Assembly (NCBI GenBank): GCA_037134755.1
Contig: JBAXLO010000062.1
Span: 1 to 21,226, forward strand
DNA from: JBAXLO01 sp037134755
GTDB taxonomy: Bacteria > Bacteroidota > Bacteroidia > Bacteroidales > JACABE01
Length of the DNA stretch: 21,226 nt
Reading direction: 5' to 3'
The position numbers were made by a program, and so were the translations under genes. This document shows positions 9,901 to 16,800 of this stretch, in pieces. The notes beneath the pieces were generated by a model. That model worked only from the letters and a program-made list of their open reading frames with translations. It searched no databases and was not told the DNA's origin. How positions within the stretch are numbered: position 1 is the first letter of the stretch; each line of letters begins with the position of its first letter.

Positions 9901-10615
9901 GAATACCATATCTTAACCATCCACCTGCTTTTGGAGCTGCTTCGAAGATATCGCACTGATGTCCTTCTTTCTGTAAGAAGAATGCTGCAGACAATCCTGC
10001 CGGTCCCGAACCAACAATTGCTACTCTTTTGCCAGTTGTAGGCTTTATTTTAGGAACAAATTTAGTTGGAGAATCCAAATCCCAGTCCGAAGCAAAACGT
10101 TTCATATAATCAATACCAACAGCAGTACCTTCGCCAAGTAAATTTCTTCTACAAGCTACTTCACAAGGACGTACGCAAACTCTACCGCATATTGCAGGCA
10201 AAGGATTGGTTTCTTTTATAACCTCAACTGCCTCATTATACATCCCTTTATCAATTAAAGAAATGTATCCTTGTACATCAACACCTGCAGGACATGTTTG
10301 CTTGCAAGGTCCCATACAATCAGCATAGTGATTACTTAATAATAACTCAAGTGCAGACTTACGCGATTTAAAGATAGTACCATTATTGGTCTCTATCTTC
10401 ATCCCATCTGCTATTTTTGTAGAACAAGCAGGCTGTAGACCTCTCATACCTTCTACTTGTACAACACAAACATAACATGATGAATAGGGCTCCAGACGTT
10501 CGTCATTACATAGTGTCGGAATTTCTATTCCACTTCGTTTGGCAACGGTTAGTATCGTTTCTCCTTTAGTTCCTTTTACGATTTTACCGTTTAATATGAT
10601 ATTAATTTCGTTCAT
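6911..10615 (-). CDS. Stn-like fusion: [2Fe-2S], GltD, ferredoxin and FdhA/NuoG-like domains
   Basis: A 1234-residue cytoplasmic redox protein. Order of parts: NuoG/HydA-type [2Fe-2S] domain (C36, C47, C50, C64); a cysteine-rich bridge (H96, C100, C104, C108, then C143/147/151/155); a GltD/NfnB-like flavoprotein (FAD site G-S-G-P-A-G at 202-207, NADP(H) site G-G-G-N-T-A-M-D at 334-341); a linker with C583, C586, C588, C594; two [4Fe-4S] motifs (C633-643 and C676-686); and an FdhA/NuoG-like tail (about 706-1234) with C711/714/718/746. The position of the catalytic Cys/Sec after T-N-N-V (823-826) is G833, and the C-terminal cofactor-binding domain is missing, so formate oxidation is unlikely. 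With NuoE- and NuoF-type genes just upstream, the first 690 residues match the large subunit of the Stn-type bifurcating transhydrogenase; the FdhA-like tail is an added part. Expected role: electron transfer between NADH, NADPH and ferredoxin. Confidence 0.9.
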   Translation of the reverse strand: MNEINIILNGKIVKGTKGETILTVAKRSGIEIPTLCNDERLEPYSSCYVCVVQVEGMRGLQPACSTKIADGMKIETNNGTIFKSRKSALELLLSNHYADCMGPCKQTCPAGVDVQGYISLIDKGMYNEAVEVIKETNPLPAICGRVCVRPCEVACRRNLLGEGTAVGIDYMKRFASDWDLDSPTKFVPKIKPTTGKRVAIVGSGPAGLSAAFFLQKEGHQCDIFEAAPKAGGWLRYGIPEYRLPNDLLQREVDNITDMGVTIHYNQKLGDNLSYKALKYKYDSIILGIGSQKGTSIGCEGDDAPNVVSGIDFLKKMEVSGKKYDFKGKKVAVIGGGNTAMDCCRTAMRCGAEKVVVIYRRTEKEMPANPIEIHESKLEGIEYMFLTAPVRVNKDENGVAKSITCIKMGLGEPDASGRRRPIPVADSDFDVEIDFALAAIGQKTIAEFIEDVNNNTDVGELALSKWGDLDADPLTLQTGVKRIFAAGDGVTGPATLIQAVAQAKIAARSCHQYLMGLPIEPEKKEFLSKKENFRIQSLEDYMGRFLEQSREEMPTMDPDKRNNFQEVELGYANEQVARHEAQRCMECGCVAYHTCDLKKFATDYDVDQKKYEGEYKKYEVDFRHPFIEIDNNKCILCSRCIRICKEVVGANALGLVERGFGTYVAPSMGDSLLDTHCESCGLCISTCPTGAITENVDFKPGPVKLESSDTICNYCSVGCSISRNHKNGYVMNVTGRHGKINKDANICRYAKFGYKFKNDKNRITKPILKVAGKFQEIGFVEAFDILSYKMKSVLPDENAFFAGARLSNEEMYLVQKLARYGAKTNNVNSFHYLGRGIGYISNTIDNTSFEKIKEANKIYLLGSEINNDNAVVGYMVNNAQFRNNVKLEVINTKEDNTMKHKATINSTIKNYYYFVKAVNHYLLSNDKEDKAFIAEHCVDFDTYKKKLLSQNFKDLVEKGAYSEEYVVSFANQYVEEPKAIIIYSEKNISSNASFELFNLALLTGKLGKNSFGIISLKEKNNSNGIFDMGICPGQGLGKHSILDEKMRNIMKETWKVDELPTAVNSDMISTLNEGKFKNLFIFGEDPIGCAKDKTKVTKWFDDSEFIMVQDYFMTETAQHAHLILPASFPVETGGSFTNSQNIIQKFDCLMDSKVEKKNHEQLADILAKFGDNTPHKDVTDVMMEVISILQIEKESKHPFTYTDNDNNGRIFNYGCDSLVKNFETYFDELINKKSK

Positions 10616-10660
10616 ATTTTCAATAATTTGCTTTAATTATAAAGTAAATGAATTTTAAAT

Positions 10661-12439
10661 TTAGTCGAGTGTTATTGCTTCAAACTTACATCTTGAATAA
10701 CAGTCTCCACATTTAATACAAAGATCCTGATGGATAAAATGTACTTGTTTTTTCTCTCCTGTAATTGCTTTTACAGGACATTTTACAGCACAAACGGTAC
10801 ATCCGGTACATTTATCAGGCACTATTTCGTAAGTCAGCAACGCTTTACATTTCTTTGCAGGACATTTTTTATGATTTATATGTGCTTCATACTCATCCCT
10901 GAAATATTTTAAGGTTGTTAACACAGGATTTGGGGCAGTTTGACCTAATCCACAAAGTGAACCATCTTTAATATTGGTCGATAACTCTAATAAAGTATCA
11001 ATATCTTCCGGTTTTCCTTTGCCTTCGGTTATTCTCACTAATATTTCGAGCATTCGCTGCGTTCCTATTCTACAAAATGTACATTTTCCGCATGATTCTT
11101 TCTTCGTAAAATCCAAAAAGAACTTCGCCATGTCCACCATACAAGTTGTTTCGTCCATTACAACCATACCGCCTGATCCCATGATAGCTCCGGTAGCATT
11201 TACTGAATCATAATCAACTATTGTATGAGATAAATATTCAGGAATACAACCGCCTGAAGGACCTCCTAGCTGAACGGCTTTAAACTTTTTACCGTTAGGG
11301 ATACCTCCACCAAGTTTAAAGATTATATCTTTGATTGTTATACCCATTGGCACTTCAACCAAGCCCGAATTATTTATTTTTCCTGCCAAAGCAAATACTT
11401 TAGTACCTTTACTTTTTTCGGTACCATACTTTGCATACTCAGCAGCACCATGAAATACAATCCATGGTATATTAGCAAAAGTCTCTACATTATTTATATT
11501 AGTAGGTTTTCTCCACAATCCTGATTCGGCAGGGAAAGGAGGACGCTTGCGAGGCATTCCTCTTTCGCCTTCTATCGAAGCAATTAAAGCAGTCTCTTCA
11601 CCACAAACAAAAGCACCTGCTCCTTCTTTAATATGTATATCAAAATTAAAACCTTCGATACCTAAAATGTTTTTTCCTAAATATCCTTTATCACGTGCTT
11701 GATCTATAGCGATATTTAAACGTTTAATAGCAAGCGGATACTCTGCACGACAATAGATAACGCCATCATTAGCACCTATTGCGTAAGCTCCTATTATCAT
11801 GCCTTCTAACACAGCATGAGGGTCGCCTTCCAAAAGCGAACGATCCATAAAAGCACCGGGGTCGCCTTCATCTGCATTACAAATTATAAACTTATCTTCA
11901 GATTTATTTCCTCTTGCAAATTTCCATTTCAAGCCTGTTGGAAAACCGCCACCACCGCGACCTCTCATACCTGAATCCAACACGCATTTTATTACTTCTT
12001 CATAACTAATTTTTTCATTAGCTATTTTTCTAATAGCTTCATAACCTTCCAGAGCTTCATATTCTTCAATAACTTCAGGGTCTATCATACCGCAATGACG
12101 CAATGCAATCTTAACCTGATGTTCGAAAAAATAATTATCAGGAGTATCAAACAATTCTGTTCTTACTACATATTCCTTTATAGGTTCTTGTTGCACAATA
12201 TGTTTGTCAATAATTTCCATAGCACGTTTTTCATCAACATTACCATAGATATATGAACCTGTGCTATCTATAATTTCAACCAAAGGTTCGCGAAAACACA
12301 TCCCGATACAACTTGTTTTCTTAAGTTCGAAGTTTAGTTTATCAACTTCTTTAAGAGTTTTAATCTTTTGATAGGTTTTGTTAGCCCCGGCAGCAATCCC
12401 GCAGCTTCCAAGCCCCACTATTACTTTAATATTTTCCAT
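10661..12439 (-). CDS. nuoF: NuoF/HydB-type NADH-binding flavoprotein
   Basis: A 592-residue protein of the HydB class, longer than complex I NuoF (about 440). Residues 1-90 are a thioredoxin-like [2Fe-2S] domain in which only C13, C44 and C48 are seen, one fewer cysteine than usual. Then follow the FMN/NADH site G-R-G-G-G-G-F-P-T-G (160-169), N-A-D-E-G-D-P-G-A-F (188-197), C-G-E-E-T (279-283), and the [4Fe-4S] ligands C450, C453, C456 and C496. The C-terminus adds two ferredoxin clusters (C544/547/550/554 and C574/577/580/584). Between them, H-I-N-H-K-K-C-x4-C (520-531) recalls the zinc site of HydB in bifurcating hydrogenases. It would bind NADH and FMN, the likely bifurcation centre of a HydBC/Stn-type complex. 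No HydA hydrogenase gene is present; the partner is the fusion gene 45 nt downstream. Confidence 0.93.
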   Translation of the reverse strand: MENIKVIVGLGSCGIAAGANKTYQKIKTLKEVDKLNFELKKTSCIGMCFREPLVEIIDSTGSYIYGNVDEKRAMEIIDKHIVQQEPIKEYVVRTELFDTPDNYFFEHQVKIALRHCGMIDPEVIEEYEALEGYEAIRKIANEKISYEEVIKCVLDSGMRGRGGGGFPTGLKWKFARGNKSEDKFIICNADEGDPGAFMDRSLLEGDPHAVLEGMIIGAYAIGANDGVIYCRAEYPLAIKRLNIAIDQARDKGYLGKNILGIEGFNFDIHIKEGAGAFVCGEETALIASIEGERGMPRKRPPFPAESGLWRKPTNINNVETFANIPWIVFHGAAEYAKYGTEKSKGTKVFALAGKINNSGLVEVPMGITIKDIIFKLGGGIPNGKKFKAVQLGGPSGGCIPEYLSHTIVDYDSVNATGAIMGSGGMVVMDETTCMVDMAKFFLDFTKKESCGKCTFCRIGTQRMLEILVRITEGKGKPEDIDTLLELSTNIKDGSLCGLGQTAPNPVLTTLKYFRDEYEAHINHKKCPAKKCKALLTYEIVPDKCTGCTVCAVKCPVKAITGEKKQVHFIHQDLCIKCGDCYSRCKFEAITLD

Positions 12440-12465
12440 ATAATTGATAGTTCAATTAGTTAAAA

Positions 12466-12984
12466 TTAATTACTTTCTTTTATTTTGATGTTTTTCACAA
12501 TATTCACCGCTTCTTTTCCCGTAAGGCTACCGTAAGTATCGTCGCCGATCATCATTACCGGAGCCAGGGAACAACAGCCCAAGCATGCTACCGATTCGAG
12601 TGTAAACATTCTATCTTCAGTTGTTTCACCATCCAACACGCCCAACGAATCTTGCAAATCTTCCGTTATCTTATTTGCATTTTGCACATGGCAGGCAGTC
12701 CCGTGACACACTTTGATGATGTGTTTTCCCACCGGTTTCAGCCTAAACTGTGCATAAAACGTAGCTACACCGTACATTTCGCTCAAACTTAAGCCTGTTT
12801 CAGCATTAATTTTAATAAAAGCTTCTCTGGGCACATATCCATAAATATTTTGTGTCCCTTGAAGGATTGGAATTAAATTTCCTTTTTTTCCTCTGAATTT
12901 TGAAATTAAAGGATCAATCAAAGTCAGATCAACATTGTCCATGTCGTTAGCTGTCTGTCTATTCGCTATTCTTTCTATTCGCAT
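12466..12984 (-). CDS. nuoE: NuoE/HydC-type [2Fe-2S] subunit
   Basis: A 172-residue thioredoxin-like ferredoxin of normal family length. The four cluster ligands are C93 and C98 (C-H-G-T-A-C) and C134 and C138 (C-L-G-C-C), as in NuoE and HydC. The motif Y-G-V-A-T-F-Y (71-77) and the helical N-terminus are typical. It is the first gene of the redox operon, 26 nt before the NuoF/HydB gene, the usual pairing of NADH-handling modules in NuoEF, HydBC and Stn complexes. Because the membrane subunits of complex I and a hydrogenase are absent here, a soluble bifurcating complex is the better reading. A promoter-like site lies about 150 bp upstream, at 13133-13161. Confidence 0.93.
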   Translation of the reverse strand: MRIERIANRQTANDMDNVDLTLIDPLISKFRGKKGNLIPILQGTQNIYGYVPREAFIKINAETGLSLSEMYGVATFYAQFRLKPVGKHIIKVCHGTACHVQNANKITEDLQDSLGVLDGETTEDRMFTLESVACLGCCSLAPVMMIGDDTYGSLTGKEAVNIVKNIKIKESN

Positions 12985-13132
12985 ATATATGAAAATTTAG
13001 TTGTGGCTAAATTATAAAAACATTTCATACAAAAGCACATCTTTAAAAGTTTTTTTTAACTTTTTTTAAATAATAAAAGTTAATAAGTTTTTTTACAATT
13101 TTCACTATCATTATTTGACATTTTATTTTATT

Positions 13133-13161
13133 CAAAACTATAATTATTATGTAGATAACAA
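13133..13161 (-). promoter_or_regulatory. Candidate promoter of the redox operon
   Basis: On the minus strand TTG (13159-13161), an 18-nt spacer and TAGTTTTG (13133-13140) fit the Bacteroidota pattern TTG-N19 to 21-TAnnTTTG with a spacer one base short. Transcription would start near 13126 and give a leader of about 140 nt before nuoE. The leader is very AT-rich, and I see no riboswitch fold or clear regulator site in it. Confidence 0.4.
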
Positions 13162-13235
13162 TAATATTGTTTTTAACTTTAAGATTTATCTTTTTTTAGG
13201 TATGAATATTTATTTTTATGATGATAATATTTTTT

Positions 13236-13275
13236 TCTTTTTTATTATTGATGATAAATATAATAATAAAAAAGA
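13236..13275. repeat. 14-bp A/T-rich hairpin upstream of the redox promoter
   Basis: Arms TCTTTTTTATTATT (13236-13249) and its exact complement (13262-13275) enclose 12 nt. The stem contains only one G-C pair, so chance formation in this low-complexity stretch is quite possible. The surrounding 13162-13300 is otherwise AT-rich with no coding potential that I can see. Confidence 0.35.
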
Positions 13276-13302
13276 TTAGGAATAAAAAAACAAGACTCGG
13301 AT

Positions 13303-13339
13303 TTAAACCTAACAGGTTTTAAAAACCTGTTAAGTTTAA
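13303..13339. repeat. Long imperfect palindrome of Bacteroidota intergenic type
   Basis: The arms, centred on 13321, pair over 18 positions each side with a single mismatch, with AACAGGTTTT facing AAAACCTGTT at the core. Palindromes with this AACAGGTTTT core are often seen between genes in Bacteroidota. The pure stem with no real loop fits a dispersed palindromic repeat better than an operator. It is far (more than 400 bp) from the ends of both operons, so a terminator role is unlikely. Confidence 0.6.
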
Positions 13340-13450
13340 TTTCAATAAGTTAAATGTACAACTGCGTATTATATATATATAAATAAAGTAGAATAAACTT
13401 TTAGCATATCATTTTTAGAAAGCCTGTTTCCGGATTGCATGCCTTCTTTT

Positions 13451-13534
13451 TTACTTTGCACACAACGAATGTGACTTTGTAGGCAACGAATGTGACTTTC
13501 GTCGAATGCAATTTTACTTTCGTGACAACGATAT
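13451..13534. repeat. Four degenerate 21-bp tandem units
   Basis: Units begin at 13451, 13472, 13493 and 13514. The first two are closest, sharing CAACGAATG followed by TGACTTT; the last two have diverged but keep the ACTTT anchor and the CGA/AACGA pieces. The 21-bp period equals two helical turns or seven codons. It could be a decayed repeat or a remnant of a repetitive coding sequence. No function is evident. Confidence 0.45.
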
Positions 13535-13551
13535 AAATATTCAGCCACTTA

Positions 13552-13716
13552 AACCCAGATTACGCATTAAGATATTAAAATGTCATTACAAATATCAAGA
13601 TGCCAATTAAATAACCAATATTATTCTCTAATGCTACGCATTAGAAAATAAATGCATTAAATGATTGATTATATTTAAAATATATATCAAATTTATTCTA
13701 ATGCGTAATTTGGGTT
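13552..13716. repeat. 165-bp element with 18-bp inverted ends
   Basis: The ends AACCCAGATTACGCATTA (13552-13569) and TAATGCGTAATTTGGGTT (13699-13716) are inverted copies with one mismatch. In the middle, a third copy of the core forms a small palindrome CTAATGC-TAC-GCATTAG (13628-13644). No ORF lies inside. The form is that of a MITE or a folding intergenic repeat; no target duplication could be recognised. It lies between the two operons, just downstream of the efflux operon terminator. Confidence 0.55.
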
Positions 13717-13749
13717 AAATTGATATAACTGCTTAATATAATAATGAAA

Positions 13750-13785
13750 AAGAAGCTCCTTCTCAGTAAAGTGAAGGAGCTTCTT
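13750..13785 (-). terminator. Intrinsic terminator of the efflux operon
   Basis: A perfect 13-bp stem (AAGAAGCTCCTTC and its complement) with a 10-nt loop stands 21 bp beyond the stop codon of the RND gene and is followed on the minus strand by TTTTTCATTAT. This is a textbook rho-independent terminator. Confidence 0.88.
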
Positions 13786-13806
13786 ATAATTATAAACGAT
13801 GAAATT

Positions 13807-16800
13807 TTATTTCGCTTTTTGTAGTTCTCTATATATTTTATTCGACTTGCGTCTTTTCAATCTTACTTTCATAGTGTAAGCTATTAAATACATAGCAGGT
13901 ACAAATACTAATGTTAAGAAGGTTGCAAAGCTCAAACCAAAGATGATAGTCCATGCCAAGGCGCCAAAGAAAGCAACATTATCACCACCAAAATGAATAT
14001 GTGGATTTAATGTGGTGAATAAAGATACAAAATCAATGTTAAGACCAACAGCTAATGGTATAAGTCCTAAGATAGTTGCCGAAGCAGTTAAGATAACAGG
14101 TGTAATCCTAGTCTTACCTGCCTGTACAATAGCATTTCTTGTTTTAAGACCTCTTTCCTTTAATACATCCGTAAACTCAACAAGTAAGATACCATTACGA
14201 ACAACAATACCTGCCAATGCTACCACTCCCATACCTGTCATAATAAGTGAGAAAGTCATGTGGAAAGCTATAAATCCAAGCAATACTCCGATGATGCTAA
14301 AGAATACTTCGCTAAAGATGATGATTGGTTTGCTGATAGAATTAAACTGTGTGATAAGGATAAACATAACCAAGAACATTGCAAGTAACATTGCTTTACC
14401 CATAAAGGCACCTGTTTCCTTTTGGTCATCCTGCTCACCTGTAAATGCAATATCAACGCCTTCGGGTTTGTTAAACTTAGGAAGTTTTGATTTGAGTTTT
14501 GAAACTATTTCATTAGCATTATACTCAGTCAATACATTTGAAGAAATCGTAATTACTTTCTTAAGGTTTTTACGTTTAATACCTCCATAAGTATTCTGAT
14601 AATTTATCTTTGCAATTGAAGACAAAGGTATCTGGCGTAATTGTCCTGAATTCATATCACGATAAGTTATTTTAAGATTCATAACCTTGTCGATGTTCTT
14701 ACGCTGACTTTCTTCGTAACGTATCTGAATAGGATATTGATCTTCTCCTTCTCTATATTTAGATGACTCTTTACCAAAGATAGCATATCTTATTTCCATA
14801 CCAATTTGACCTGTAGAAACACCTTCGTGATTGGCTCTTTCTCTATCGATATTTACAATAAGTTCAGGTTTGTTATTATCGAAATCTGATTTTAATTGTT
14901 CAATACCTTCCACTTTTAATGAATCAGCGAAAGCTTTAAAGTTAGAAGCAGTTGCAATTAATTGATCAAGATTATCACCACTTATTTCAATATTAATAGG
15001 CTTACCGGTAGGAGGTCCGTTTCTATTCTGTTCAACAGTAATTTCAGCTCCTGATATGCCCTTTACTACCTCTCTCATCTTATCAAGATAAGGCATTGTT
15101 GCTTCACCATTACGTTTGGCAGTTTCTACAAAAGCAACCGTAACTTTACCTAGATGCGAGGCTGAAGTTGTAGTATTAAATCTATCATCCGAAGCACCTA
15201 CAGCAACATTAGAGATAACAGATTCAACAATTTTGTTTGAATCACCAATAACCTTATAAATCCTGTCTTCAACCATGCGAGTAATAGAATCCGTAACGTT
15301 TATATCAGTACCAACCGGCATCTTAATATAAGCATATATATAATTAGGATCGTTAGATGGAAAAAGTACAGCTTTAGGTTTAGCAATACTCATTATAATC
15401 ATTGTAAAAATAAACAATGCAACTAAACCACCAAGTATCCAGTAAGGACGACGCTTGGCAACAAAATACCTTAAAAGACTTTCGTAACGACGCATTAAAG
15501 CAGGGATAAAATGATGCTGGAAATGTAATAGAACATGTCTTCCCCACAATTGATGTCCAACAAATGAAATACCTATAAAGATAGCAAAGTTAGCTAAAAA
15601 AGGTAAGTTTATAAAAAAACCATTTACATAATATGCCGTACTTAATGCAATTATATGAATTAAAATACCAAAGCCAACAAAGATTCCTCCTATTGTAAAT
15701 ATCTTCTTTTTACTGAAATTAATTTCTTCATCATCGTGATGCTTCATAAAAGAAACAGCAAACACAGGATTAAAGATATAAGCTACAATCAAAGAAGCAA
15801 ACAAGGTGATGATAAGCGTAACAGGGATAAAATACATGAACTTACCAATGATACCCGGCCAGAAAGCTAGAGGGAAGAAAGGTGCAAGCGTTGTTAAAGT
15901 ACCGGAAAGGATAGGCACAAACACCTCGCCCGCCGCATACTTCGCTGACAATTTAATATCCAGAATACCTTTGTTCTCATTAAAAACCCTATGCGTATTC
16001 TCAATTACAACTATGGCATCATCAACCACAATACCCAAGGCAAATATGAAGGCAAACATTACCAACATATTCATAGTAAAGCCTATTTCAGGCATCACAA
16101 TATAAGCAAGTGCCATAGATAAAGGCACCGACAAGCCCACAAACAAGGCATTAGTAAGCCCCATAAAGAACATAAGGATAATGGTTACGAGGATAAAACC
16201 AATGATGATTGTATTATTTAAATCAAACAAAGTATTCCTTGTAAATACCGACTGGTCACCAGTAATAGTAAGTTTAAGTTTAGAAGGTAATTTATCCTTC
16301 TTCATTTTTTCCATTGTAGCTTTTAACTTATCAGAAGCTTCTAATAAGTTTTCGCCACTCTTCTTTATTATATTTAATGTAATAACATTTTTACGCTCTA
16401 ATGTTGCATAACTTTCTCTCTCTTTGAACCCATCTCTTATCTCAGCAATATCCTTTAGATAAACTAAAGCACCACTACCCGATTTAAGAATGATATTTCT
16501 AAGAGTTTCCATTTCTTTAAACTCACCAACAACCCTTATACTTCTTTCGGTGCCCTGCATCTTAATAGAGCCACCTGAAATAGTTAGGTTTTCTGCAGCT
16601 ATGGCACGATCAATATCACTTAATGATAGACTTGCTGCTTGCATCTTGTACATATCAAGATTAACCTGGATTTCTCTGTCAAGAGCACCAACAATATCAA
16701 CACGAGTTATTTCCTTTAGTCCTTCGATACCATCTTTTAAATCATCTGCATACTTCTTAAGTTTATCCAACTCATAGTCGCCCGACATATTTATATACAT

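Noticed and set aside
1023..10615. Formate dehydrogenase activity of the two FdhA-like proteins
   Set aside because: The catalytic Cys/Sec position is K or G, and the last cofactor-binding domain is missing.
10661..12984. Respiratory complex I (Nuo) locus
   Set aside because: Only NuoE and NuoF types are present; no membrane subunits or quinone-module genes, and NuoF has HydB-type extensions.
13303..13339. Palindrome as a terminator of either operon
   Set aside because: It lies over 300 bp from both operons' ends, and the efflux operon has its own strong terminator at 13750-13785.
14012..14590. 192-codon open frame on the plus strand within the RND gene
   Set aside because: It is antisense to a clear RND coding sequence and its translation has no recognisable domain.
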